Shown one piece after another: positions 50,463 to 62,131 of a stretch of DNA of 64,000 nucleotides (within the stretch, counting starts at the first letter, position 1; every line of letters begins with the position of its first letter). Made by a program: the position numbers and the translations under genes. The DNA is taken from assembly GCA_036345935.2 (NCBI GenBank), contig JADWOT020000001.1, forward strand, positions 682,001-746,000. The letters are read 5' to 3'. This stretch comes from Taenia hydatigena (lineage: Eukaryota > Platyhelminthes > Cestoda > Cyclophyllidea > Taeniidae). The notes under the pieces are model-generated. The model was not told where the DNA came from and ran no database searches. It saw only the letters and a program-made list of their open reading frames with translations.

Positions 50463-50772
50463 CCATCGTTCTGGATTGCCACTGCAGAAACCAACAGGTT
50501 GCCTTGTTCAAAGCAAAAGTTGTTCCACGCTAGCCATCCCTCCTTACTGGCAATCGGTGATGCTCAGTCCGCAAAGAAAACGGAATGTGCAACTTACCTT
50601 GCACTCGAATCTCAACACACCCATGCTCGAGGAATAGAAGCGTGAGAAGTGACCAGGTGTCCTCAACAAAAGATGCAGGTTGCTGCTTTCTCTCTCCTTC
50701 TCGCTCCAATGCACAGGGCACGGGTGATCATTTAAATACACACGCGTGAAAATTGTGCGCATTTGCGAATAG

Positions 50773-53258
50773 ATGTCGACATCAAGCACCGCTTCCAGAT
50801 GTTCACAGGCACGGAGGGAAGAGGAGAGCGTCTTTGGCGCGGTCTCCTATCGGGCCTTCATGCCCGAGTTGGACGACTGGGAGCGAAGGATCGTCCAATG
50901 CGTGATGGAGGACAATGCTGAGGTATTTGTGCGGTCGTGTTATGAGACGTCGCAGTTTTTCGAAAAGAGCATCATTGTCAATGACCTACAGGCGAGTGAT
51001 CGAATTATATGCGCATATATTAGTACCTGGGCCCATTTGGAAGCTTGAAGTGCTGGTTAAATAGCAAGAGACAAAAGCCTTCTCTACTAACTGTCATAAA
51101 TCTTGAATTTCGCACTTCATCGGCAGGATTTGTGGTCAGAAAATAATTGGCGGCCATGGCGAGATGGAAGAAATGGACTTCACACCAATCAAGCTTGTCA
51201 TCCATCCGTTAGGCTGTCCTCCAGAGTGACGTCAGCCTTTCCTCAAATGTGATAGAAACCTGACACAATGTTGATGGGCACCTTTGAGCTAACCTTAAAT
51301 GGTGCTCTATTCGAATGAGGCAATTGTTAAAATTAAGCTCCTGCTATTTGGCATTCAGCAATCAGTGGAGATGACATGTGATCGCAAATCATTTGTTTCA
51401 ACCACCTAATGATCAAAGAAGTGTAAGATGGATTATAATGATGTGAAATGATTTTTTTTCAGTACCTGGGATCTTATAGAGCTCGGGAATTCCCAAGTAT
51501 CCTCCAAAAAGCCGGTGTTGTGCACCTCGTAACGTTGCTTTCGGCTCATCGCATTCTTCAATGCATTTTGAACGACTTTCCACCAACCAAAATTTGGAGT
51601 GTTACACAGGTGAATTTGGAGTTGGTCTTGCTCAACTACAAAAGTCTTTTATGGTATCAAACAACGAACCCGTAGGAAGCTATAATTTGCATGCTTGATC
51701 TTTACTTAAACGAGGTTGGTTAAAAGGGATAAATTGTCTTCTGATTGAATTCAAGCTGTCCGTGACAGGTCCTGTTTCCACGCTGCAGGCGTGATAAGCC
51801 AAGGCAGTGGAACGGGACCTCTGTTACTAGTGTACGCAAGGGTTTAAACAGTCTCAGCAAGATCCGAATGCCTTGTCGCAGGGGGGAGGTAGGATCTGCG
51901 CCAATCGGATGGTTGTGGTGATTTATTTGCCTTCGATTTAGGAGGGCGTCAATGCGATCCATACCGCAGCTGCTGTTGGAGACTACTTGGCACTGCGTAT
52001 GCTTCTGCAATGCAAGGATGCACCTATTGGCAATGTGGATAAGGTAGGCAATCCACTCGATACCAAACAGACTACCTGTGTGTCTTCTAATCAGGTTTAA
52101 GTCATCGTGACTTGGAAGCTTATTGCTTATTAGGCAGTGAAAGCAGTACCATCTAGTATCCACGTGTGTGTAAGTTGTGCAAGAAAGGCCTGAAGATTGA
52201 CATACCACTGATACGTATCGTTCAGTCGAAGCGTACCGCTCTACACTACGCCGCGGAGACAAACATTGAATCGGTGATCACCCTCCTGGCATGCAGCAAA
52301 GGCCTTCTCAATTGCCTCGATTGTGTGAGTTTAGATTCAGCTAATTTATTAATTTCCTTATTTCCTCTAGAGGCAATAAATTATGTGTGATGTGATCAAT
52401 TCTTCCATTCCTTAACCTTCCATCTTTTTAGTCACTCAACCATCCAGACAGCCATTCGTCCATCCCGCATCCATCCATCTCTATGTTAGGTGGTAGATCA
52501 TTCTAGCCTGAACTAACGAATCCGTATCATTTGATCACGCCCTCCCTTTTGCCTTGAATTCACGTGAACACTCCACTTTCACCAGTTTGTTTACATCGGC
52601 GCTTCGGATTCTCGCATGCATGCACACGTTTTTTAGGTCAAGGTTGACTCAACCACAATCACCCATTCACTCACCCTTCTCATATTGGGCTTCCATCGAT
52701 GCTTGAACCTTTTGCACACCTATGACTCACTCGCACGTTCGTCCTTTAACCACCTAGCCTAAGTTCATCAACATCATCCCCCCATTCAATTCTGAGGAAA
52801 CCTATGCTTTCACTCGCGCATTTGCATGTTCTGTCCATCTAGCGCCCATGTTGGACCCATCCCACCCACCTTCCCCTTTTCCTATCTCTGCAACTCCTTG
52901 CTAGCCATGAGGTCAAACCCCTCAATCAAATTATGCACTCATCTACTCTGGCTTCACCTCACACACTGCTAACCTAGGATGACCACACGCCGCTGCAGTT
53001 CATTCAACACGAACACAAGCTGTCAATGTATCACTTCCTGGAATTCCACACCGAACTCTACAACGCAGGCGAGGGTGGTGGGCAGACGTCAAACAGTGGA
53101 GACAAAAAGGTCTATTTCTCCTTACCCAGCATGTTTGCGTCAATCACTCTGATGTCCACCTCTACCAATATCTGTTTCTAGGCCGTTAATTTGAGGCGCT
53201 TAATTGAGGCACCGCTGATTCTGGACTCCTACGTCTGCACCTTCCTCCCGTCGCGACA
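50773..53258 (+). other. TRPM copy 2: N-terminal and ankyrin exons 1-7
   Basis: Exons: 50,773-50,991; 51,463-51,609; 51,676-51,714; 51,942-52,043; 52,157-52,324; 52,978-53,109; 53,182-53,258. Exon 1 ends in a GC donor (CTACAG/gcgagt). Ankyrin signatures are NAIHTAAAVGDYLALRMLL (exon 4), RTALHYAAETNIESVITLL (exon 5) and DDHTPLQFIQHEHKLSMYHF (exon 6), with a weaker helix pair in exons 2-3. Exons 1 to 6 all end in phase 0. The intron between exons 6 and 7 is only 72 bp. Exon 7 runs into the TRPM-specific Cys-rich segment through a split Gln codon, which ties the ankyrin block to the channel. Confidence 0.8.
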
Positions 53259-56200
53259 GTAAGTCCAAATGGTGCAGTGATGTATAAATAAGTGATGGAT
53301 ATAAAATGCCTTCTTTCTCTCCTTCTCGCATGTTCAAAGGGATAGTATTTGCGAGAAATGCAATACCAGAGGCTACAACCATGAGAAGTTTTCAGGAAAT
53401 GCGCAATTCATGAAGGTGATTGCCTCTCGTGAATTAGGTTACGTCAGGAGGCCGACCAACGCCTTCGGACAATTTGAAAAGACCTTCTCACCCATTGTCA
53501 GTCAAGTGAGTCACTCGACTCATTGGAGCACTTGCTTTTGTCTCTTCACTTTGTAATGAGTAACAGCAAATCCTGCCTCTGCATGCGGAGTTGGAGAGTG
53601 CGTTTAACCCAATCCACTACACACCCGAAATGAAGCAAATGTGCAGGTGATAAAGGTGTCACACATGTGCTCGTGTTCGTAGGCGAGGTCAGTAGCGTTC
53701 TTCAGCAACATCCACCGATCCATTTCTCACTCCTGCTTCTGTGGATAGCTTCGAAGAGATTAATACAGAGATTGCTCCATTACTGTGTCGGAACAGAAGG
53801 TTTGAGATGGATTTCATTGCTAAGGATTTCTGTGAGGCTATGTCTACCACAACATCTCTGCTAGTTGGTTTGTTCTGCAAACATGAAATAGGACCTTTCG
53901 ATATTATGCCCGCATGAAGCAAACTTTTAATTGATGCAGTTAAAGAGAGGGAATGGGAGGTGAATTTTGCCATACTTTATTGCAGTTTATGCGAATAACC
54001 GACACCACATCAAGTGAACAACTGCAAACCCTCCTCTTCGATTTGTGGCAAATGCCCAAGCCTGGTTTGGTGTTAACCTTCTACGGCTCCGATCCCCTGT
54101 CTCCATGCCTTCAGCAACTGCTACAAAAGAGTCTGACAAGAGTTACCAGGCAGACGAGTGAGTCTGATGATTCCGTTTCACTTCGGCTTGCTTGGGAAGG
54201 CATAAATCTTTCGGATGGATGCCACCAGTAAGTAGAATTGAAGGTTTGATGTAGCAACGCAGCAGAGGGTTGCTCACTCAGTGGCTGATAAGGTTAGAAA
54301 GAGCATCAACATTGCTAGGTGTGGGAATATGAGGGTGTCTTATTGCAATAAGTGGAAACGCTTCCAAATACTGCCGACAGGAACGTGGATTCTGACGGAT
54401 GGAGGGGAGAAGTGTGTGGGAGACGTGATTTCAAAGGCTGTGAGGGGCTATGCGGAAGCGTATGGAATGCAACAGCTTCAAGTCATTGGCTTGGTACCTT
54501 GGCGCCGACTTTACGACTCCCATCTCCTTCGATGTGACGATTATTTGGTAGGAGAGTCACCTCGCATCCATCAATCCATCCACCCACTAGAAGTGCTTTA
54601 ATACTTTAATAATGCTGCTTTCCTAATCCTCTAAGACGTAAAAACTGTGCTGCATGGTGAACAAAAGGTATTTTCTCTCATATCAGGGGGTTACACAGAT
54701 GGCTTTTCCGAAGAAACCACCAGGAAACGACGACAGAATCCAGTTGGCAGAGAACCACACGCACTACATCTTCATCGACTCTGTGGACAAATCGAAGGAC
54801 CTAACTCTGTGCAGAAGTCAATTTGAAGCCTATGTCGGTCATCTGAATGACCTAACAAACGAGGGTGAGTAAGGAGCAAAAGTATTCCCAAGTTCTTATT
54901 TGACTGTTTTGACGGCGACCCTTTCTGTCTGCCAAGTGAGCGGAGAAGCAGATGGTAGGACCCCAAAATACCGACGCCGACCTCATTCTGGAGCCCCCAA
55001 GCGTCTGAATTCGAGACTTCGAACGCCTAGCAGATTAACCGGTGAGGTGTTGCCCCCTCCTCCCCCTTCTTGCATGTCCATTTTGTGGCGCAAAAATGAA
55101 AAGCATCAGACGATCCATCTCTTTCTATCCTCTTCACCTTATCTGCAGTCAATCGCATACCGGTCTGTGGTGTTCTAATTGAAGGCGACCGGTCACACCT
55201 ACTGGGACTTTCCTCCGCCCTGAGGCAAAATATCCCCTTCATCGTCATTTTCGTAAGAAACTCTTCTCCATTTCTCCCAAATTACTCGCTTCTTTGCCAA
55301 TTACTGGCCTAATTTTTCCGGCAGGATACGGGTGGTCTGGCTAAAGCCTTGAAGATTTTCGTGGATTTTATGAAACAGCTTATGCAGGCCGAAAATCCTA
55401 GTGCATTTCACCTGAGGTGGAGCAACTGCAAGTACAGCTTAAGCAGGTGAGTCGTGTAAATAAGGAAGGAGGAGGGAAATGTGACCTCAGTTGACGATGT
55501 TGACCAGGTTGCACTGTTTGTTCACTAGTCTGATTAAACGTGCCAAGGGTGTAGCGGAATTTGAGAGCAGTGATGAAGTACATCTGAGGAATATATTGGA
55601 CCGTGCCTACCTGTTGGAATTCATAAAATCCACATCTGAGAGCGCCTATGAAATGGATGCGCGTATTCTTCAATCCCTTATTAAGCCAGGCAAGTCTCTT
55701 TCATCATGAGGCTGTCTCATTCAGCATTGTTCAATCCCTTTGTCCACCCACCCACCCACTCACCCGGCCATCCATCCAGCCACTCATCTACGCTTCCCGC
55801 CATCTGTCTACCAACAAGTCCTTTACGAATCCATCCTTCACCCATTTATCCATCTATTCATCTATCCGTCATGCATCGGTCCACCCATCTGGGTGCTAGG
55901 CATCTAATGAGCGTTTGCATGAATTGTTAAGAGCTCTTCGAGGGTATCGATGAGGAGGATAGCTGGGACTACAAAATCCGCATCGCTCTCTCCCTCAATC
56001 GAACGGATTTTCTGCCCGAAAACATGTTTTCCCGTGTCCATTGGCAGGTAAGCTTAAGTGTCACACTTCGCCCAATTTGCACTTCCTGTCAATGCAAACA
56101 CGTGTGCGGCAGAATAGCTGAACACTGCACTATTATGAAAGGGGAAGGAAGTAGTTGAACTCTATGAGGCATAAATTTGCCGACTGAGAAGACTATGATG

Positions 56201-59200
56201 TCGCGCCTGACAGTGTAACCCTTGCTCAATGTAGGAGAAGAAGGGAATGAAGGAAGTGCTGACCAAATGCCTCATGGAAAACAATGCCAATTTCATCCAC
56301 CTTCTTGTGGATTCGGGGTTTCCGCTCCACGAATACATCGACGAGTCTTTGTTGGTCAAGCTGTACAGGACCGATTTCGACAGCAGTGTACGTCATGATT
56401 GTGAAGCATCACTTGTCAAATGCGCATGCTAGTCTCAATTAGTCAATCAAGGTGGTGGTTTCATTCCAAATACGTTAGCAATAAAGCTGTCATGTGATAG
56501 AATAATGCATTGTTTGCAGGATCCGAGGGTACAACTATTCAGAAATTATGCGTCCACTTCAATACCGGTGAGTAGAAAGTAGTTTGTAAAAATTGGCACA
56601 TTCCGTTGCAATACTGTGTAACACTGGTGTTTTAGGTTGCACAAATGATTAATTGGTGGCAAATTGATCATTTGGTTAGCAGTATTGTCGGTTTCAAACT
56701 GGGCAAGCAAAGACGGGATAAGAGGTCGAGGTCGCCTGCATCACACAACGTGGACGGAAGGTGGGGTGTGGCAGGTAGGACGGCAAGGATATGTCACCCT
56801 TGCCTGTTTATCTGTTCACCACAGGACTTCCGCTTTCCCTTTATTATGACTAAATTGTCCTCTTGCACACATGTCTACCGCTCTGATGTTGGGAGGACGC
56901 ATATCCCTATAGAGTGCTCTATCTGTTGCTAACTTCGTAGAAACTCAAGGGGAGAGCAAGAAGGGTGAAGAGAGTTTGCTACAGCTTCTCATCTGGTCAT
57001 TTCTTTCTCGACGGTTCGAGTTGTCTCACCTCATTTGGACCCTCATGAAGGACTCCATCCCAGCCGCCCTAATCTTGGCTTTCATAGCACGAAGGATGCG
57101 CACTCAGCAGCAGTCACTCAGAGAGGTGAACGAACTCGAAGCCATGGCTGAGTGGGTGTTAGCACACCTCTGTTTCACTGACAAACTTGATTGCTAAAGC
57201 TGATGCGCTGATGGTTTGTAGATTTTACGAGAGGAGTGCAGTAGGGATATTGGAGGAATGCCATGTTACAGATTTGCAGTCCACTCTGACCATGCTTTGC
57301 ATGAAGAGACCGCTCTATGGCAGCCTCTCCCAACTTCTGCTAGCAGAAGGCGGTCACTCAGTGCACTTCATTGAGCACCAGGCTTGCCAAACCTGCGTGG
57401 ATACTATGTGGAATCAAAATTTGAGCGCCAACACACGGCCTCTTCCGGTATGTTAGTTCGTTAGTTGGATTTAAATGTGGGTGTGTACCGGTCGAATGTA
57501 CTTTCGACTCACTTTAATGCATTTTAGTACATAATGAGCCTGGTGGCTGGGGTAGTTTTGCCCCCTCTGGTACCTCTCTTGGCGGAATATGACTACTCCT
57601 GTTGTAAACACATCAAAAGACAGGACGATGTGCAGGTGAGACCGCGATGAATGCTCTCCTCTAAGTACAAAATATCCCTCATGGTCAAAGCTGTGATAAA
57701 GGGAAGGGGGTTTGCTTGAGTGGACATGCACTTATCCAACCTGGTACTCTTACCTTTCCGGCTGCACCAGGGCAATGAAATGGAGAAGAAGGACTCCACG
57801 GCTACCTACAAACGACGCATTGTGGATTTCTACAGAGCCCCATGTGTTCGATTCGCCTATAGTGCCGTAAGTCACTTGATAACCAGTTCATTTCAGCCCA
57901 AGTCTCTTTGGGAATGCCGTCTTCAACCGATTCTTCCCCTAGTTTTACAGTGTTTTGCTGCTGATTCTCTACTCTGTGGTTCTGTTGGCTGTGAGATCTG
58001 ATGCTGTCGTGCATCCATGGGAAATTGTCCTCCAGGTCTCCCTCGTTCTCGCCGTCTTCCAACATTCCTGCAACGTGCGTGTTTTGCGTTCTGCTTTTCG
58101 AGAAGCAGTAAACAAACTGTTTTGATGCCTTACAATAGATTGCCTTGTAGTGCGATTTCAAAATCGCGAGCTATCATCAACAGACTACGTGTCCAAAAGG
58201 GAATATAATACAGGAGAATTCACATCGAAGCTCACCCTTTTTCTGCAAGTTGATTGTTTCTACGCTTCAGGCAATCGAGACTCACAAATCAGTGAGACAA
58301 TACTTCAGAAACACCTGGAACCGGCTGGTTTTGCTTGCCCTCCTCTTCTACGTGAGTGGAAACCTGCACTACGTGGACCCTCGTATCAAGGGCTTTGATG
58401 TACTCGTGGGTCTGGCGCGCCTCTTTCTCTCCTCTTGCCTCCTCTGCGCATGTGTCCTCATCCTCCACTACTTAGTGCTTAGTCCATACATTGGACCGAA
58501 GTTGATGATGATCATCACCATGGTGAGTTGGTAGGCAACTTCGACATTTGTCATTGGACTTCGTAATCCCAAGTGACTTCCACCAACTACTCAACCAGTC
58601 AGGCCTAACAGTCATTCGCAAAACGACTGACTGTTTTTGCAAACTATCACCATCTTGCCTAAAATGTCACTTCCAGTTTGGAAACATTTGTTGGCAGCAG
58701 CAGCGAAAGCGAGTATCACCTGACGGCTTCGCACCAGACTGGTAGCCTTTCAAATGCGAGGTGTCGGGATTGGCTTGTAGAAAGTGACTTTGGAGGAATG
58801 TTGGCCCAACAAATGTTCAATTTACTGTCGTCCAGGTGAAGTGCGATATGCTACCATTCTTGGCGATAATCAGTGTCTTCTGGCTGACATTCAGTCTCTT
58901 CACTGTGGCAATGATCTACAAGCCCCATGGTCCGGAGAACATGGGGCAACATTTGTACGAAATCCTCCACGTTGTTCGTAACAACTTCTTCTCCATGTTC
59001 GGCGAATTTGACATCGCTGACAATGTCGTCGACATCGGTAGGACTCACTTGGTTGAGGAACTAACTAGTGGCCTTTCAATTTTAGCCACGGAAGGGGAGG
59101 AGTGTGTCCATTTTGGTGAATGCACATACCCTGGGGCTCACTCCATCTACCCCATCATTATGATGGTCTATGTACTACTGACTCACGTCTTGCTCATCAA

Positions 59201-62131
59201 TCTACTCATTGCTATGTTCACGTAAGTTGGTGGGAGCGCCTCTGATCCCCTGGTCTGCTTGCATATAGTGCAGTGTAAGTGGTTATTTCCTATGCGATGC
59301 AGAGAACGCTACGACAAGATGGAGCATATGTCGAAGCAGCTGTGGGCGATGCAAAAATTTGGACTGGTCAAATCATTTGCCAATGCACCTCCACTGCCCT
59401 TCCCCTATGTGATTATTTGGCCCTTCGTCTCAGCGTTGCGACTCTGCTGTCGACTCTTTCAACATCAGCCAACCGATGATACGCCCTTTTGTACGTTCAA
59501 ATCTAAGTGCCTGTAATGCTGTGACTTGGATGGACTAAGTGCTCTCCGCTCATTTGTCACTTACTGGTTGTTTGGAGTCTGGTGTTTGTTAGTGGATCCC
59601 TAGACGTTTAAAATATTACCATCTTCGGAACGGTTATTGAATTGAGATAAATGCACCTCAATCGAATGATGTGTTTCACGGTTGCTCACTCGCATTTCAC
59701 AACAGTAATTTGTATTTGGGTCTGTTGTAGTACCGTGCCTCTAAAGCACTTGTTTACTAAGCATTTGCCTAAATAGGCTTTGAGGTGGACGAGAGCCGAC
59801 AGGGTCAAATCATAAATTGGGCCAAATTTCGCAGTCTGGACTACCAACACCGCCATCCGAATGCGTTCCAACGACTGAAAACGCAGGCTCGCTATGGCAA
59901 GTTACACAAGAAGATGTGGTGGTCAGACGTAGAAGGGAAAGAATGCGAAGAATCACAAATCACCACAATTTGTGCTCGAATAGCCACAGAATTGGTGGAG
60001 GACCGTCTGCAGGCAATAGAGATGCGTCTGTCAGCTGCTGCCTCTGGCGCGCTAAATGGTGATCGAAAGGCCACTTTGGTAAGTGTATCAATTTTGCCTA
60101 GAACTTTCGATGGGCGGAGACTGTTCGTTTTCGGTGCATTTGTTTCATAACTCTCTGATCGAGACTCGACCAAAATCGGTCTCACCACCTCTGTTTTGGC
60201 ATTTCAGCCGGACAATGAATCACGTGACGTTGTAAGTCGTTTTCGGGTTCTGCATAAACATTTCTAATGCTAAGGATTGCAAGCACAACAAATCGTAAAG
60301 GTGTAGGGAGTCACAATCTGTGTTTGGAATGAGCTTGATATACGCTTTGAAAAGGTCTTCGCTCGGTTAATAGTTAATTTAAATCTAGGGTCCCAAAATT
60401 GCGGTTCTTGAAGAAGATGGAAAAGTCGTCAGTCGTTCGCAAAGCAAACTGTTCGGTAAGTCACGTCATCTTCTAACTTTCAGCTAAAATATGGCTGTAT
60501 TCACACGCTTTGCGTAACCGAGTATACCAACGAAATAAACTGTAGATTAGGCCGTTGCATTCCACAAGGAAATGGGACAACTGTTAGCAAGAGAAGGCTT
60601 TTTACTACTCTTACGCACATGACGAATGGCGAGCATGAGTGGAAGACTGCATTTGAAGTCGTCTGTCTTAGATTCCATCCATATGTCCCAATTCACTGAT
60701 TCCGAGGCGGATATGAAGGCAGTCTCCGACTTCACCTACGATCGTCATAGCGTGGCCTACTTCCACAACCCGCAAGACGACATTATGCCGCGCTCTCTCA
60801 CGCGATTTGTTCCGTGGACGGTATCTTCCTGCCACATTTCTTTTATTGCAACTTGAAGTGCCCTACTAATTGTTATTGTCTGTTAACCTACCTGCCCTAC
60901 TTCTTACAAGCAGTGAGTGGGTGTTATTTTGAACGTGATAGAGCCACGTACTGAGTGAGTGAGTTTGGCGGCAAACGTTGTGATCCATTTGTCTGCTTAC
61001 CTCAGGAGGAGCTTCTAAACTACGAGCCGAAGGTGCTGGACTGCGTGGAACGCGTCTTGCCAGATTGGAGTGAGGAAGAGAAGGAGGAGGGAATGTGCAA
61101 ATGGAGAGGTGCAGGTGCTGTGGCGCGTAATCCAACAGGCAGGACAGGCATAGCGGGTAGGGGTATCCTACCCGCCTTTGGCGCCAATCCCGCTGTAGTA
61201 GTGGTGCTAATCTTGGAGGAGAACCGCCATAACCATGCACCGGAGATGGAGGAGGAAGTACTTAGAAGGGTCCTCTTGAGAAGTTGTCCTCAACGCAAGT
61301 ATCAGCTGCCCTGGGTATGGCGGGTCCCATTTAGCATAGATCACTTTACTTTAACCCAAGTAAAGCTATTGAATTTCGCCCCTCACTCCGCATTCTCTTC
61401 CACTTGTGCCAGTTTTTATGCAAACACACGAGAGAATGCAACCAAGTGGAGTGCATGCAGAGCCTACTGATCGCCTATCTGCACGCGATGGCGAAGGAAG
61501 CCTCTAAAGTCAATTCAAGTCAAGCTCTCATTTACCGACTGATTGTTGAAGATCTCAATAAATGCCCGCTTCGTTTGGTAAGTGCAACAGCCTCGATTTC
61601 GCATGTGAAGCTAATATTCAGCTGGTAGGAATGAGTGAAACGATTGTGATTGTAAAAATTGTTGCATTTAGTGCCACATGGGAGAGCTGGAGGACTGGAT
61701 CAACAGTGACAACGCGTGGATCGATGTTACGGCTATCAGCGTTCGTATCCCATCAACTTTCCGGTTCTGGGAACTCATTCCACAGGTTTCATCTCCACAA
61801 GTGCACCCTCAGTGGGGATTCCCACCACTATACTGGAACTGGTTAACCAATCAAATGGCTGCAGACTAGTCAATTAATTTAGAAGCTCCGAATGTTACGC
61901 AAAAATAGCACCACTACCGTCTCATTGCCCAACGAGATTGGTCGACTTATAATCAGGCAAGATCAATGTTGCTCGTATTCCTGGAAATCTTTTTTGTTTT
62001 AGATGTTTTCGACCTCGGTGTCAAAGGCGAAGTGGCAGGAGATGAGCGAACTGCCGTCAATCAAGACCAGTCACTTCAGCTGCTTGGCTTACTTCCAGGA
62101 AGCCTTTATTCGACATCACATACAAACATAG
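50773..62131 (+). CDS. Ankyrin-TRPM2-type cation channel with NUDT9H domain, copy 2
   Basis: Thirty-five exons whose phases all agree give 1,748 codons plus stop. Order by residue: ankyrin-like repeats (about 74-260), a Cys-rich TRPM signature CEKCNTRGYNHE (about 297-308), TRPM homology regions (about 310-950), S1-S6 (about 960-1266), TRP helix, coiled coil (about 1395-1425) and NUDT9H (about 1470-1748). Diagnostic TRPM matches are TWILTDGGEKCVGDVI, NHTHYIFIDS, SWDYKIRIALSLNR, the S4-S5 YIGPKLMMII, the pore NNFFSMFGEFDIAD and S6 HVLLINLLIAMF. NUDT9H is shown by NPTGRTGIAGRG and NSDNAWIDVTAISV. TRPM2-type channels are plasma-membrane Ca2+-permeable cation channels gated by ADP-ribose and Ca2+. 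Here the S2-S3 Ca2+ site, the S4 arginine and the Nudix box look lost, so gating may differ. An in-frame TAG precedes the ATG. A divergent TRPM paralogue, not the praziquantel-target TRPM, is the favoured identity. Confidence 0.88.
53340..57447 (+). other. TRPM copy 2: TRPM homology region exons 8-20
   Basis: Exons: 53,340-53,505; 53,986-54,157; 54,381-54,547; 54,687-54,864; 55,149-55,252; 55,325-55,446; 55,508-55,689; 55,932-56,047; 56,235-56,387; 56,520-56,567; 56,636-56,774; 56,941-57,157; 57,222-57,447. Exon 14 (55,508-55,689) uses a GC donor (CCAG/gcaagt). The exon 19 donor (gttagc) is the weakest and was chosen because it alone keeps phase. These exons correspond to MHR1-4: the SLOG-like nucleotide-binding fold (WILTDGG, IPVCGVLIEGD) and the helical repeats (LIWSFLSRRFELSHLIW, FYERSAVGILEECH). 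Vertebrate TRPM2 binds ADP-ribose in this MHR1/2 fold. Confidence 0.82.
55741..55891. repeat. Tetranucleotide array in TRPM intron 14
   Basis: Degenerate CCAT/CACC-type array, an exact mirror of 42,650-42,800. It sits between exon 14 (GC donor) and exon 15, and the frames across it are translation shadows. Confidence 0.8.
57528..59490 (+). other. TRPM copy 2: transmembrane, pore and TRP-helix exons 21-27
   Basis: Exons: 57,528-57,635 (S1); 57,771-57,866 (S1-S2 linker); 57,943-58,074 (S2); 58,271-58,522 (S3-S4); 58,836-59,037 (S5 and pore helix); 59,086-59,221 (outer pore and S6); 59,303-59,490 (TRP helix, PPLPFPYVIIWPF). The outer pore keeps two cysteines (ECVHFGEC), matching the disulfide pair of TRPM2-type channels. 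The S2 end (SLVLAVFQHSC) has no acidic residue, and the S3 start reads WNRLVLL where TRPM2 has WNKLDVG. S4 reads CVLILHYLVLSPYIGPK, with Leu or Val in place of the usual Arg. Confidence 0.87.
59777..62131 (+). other. TRPM copy 2: C-terminal coiled-coil and NUDT9H exons 28-35
   Basis: Exons: 59,777-60,078; 60,208-60,231 (24-nt microexon); 60,389-60,455; 60,672-60,820; 61,006-61,314; 61,413-61,577; 61,672-61,785; 62,003-62,131. Exon 28 encodes the post-TRP helices and a heptad-like run (TTICARIATELVEDRLQAI). NUDT9H begins near exon 31 (RFVPWT) and holds GRTGIAGRG (exon 32), NSDNAWIDVTAISV (exon 34) and a final KWQEMSELPSIKTSH segment matching the family's C-terminal strand and helix. The Nudix-box position spans the exon 32/33 junction (QLPW then FLCKHTRECNQVECMQSLLI). 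It has neither the glycine pair nor the REuxEE glutamates needed for hydrolysis. Confidence 0.83.
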
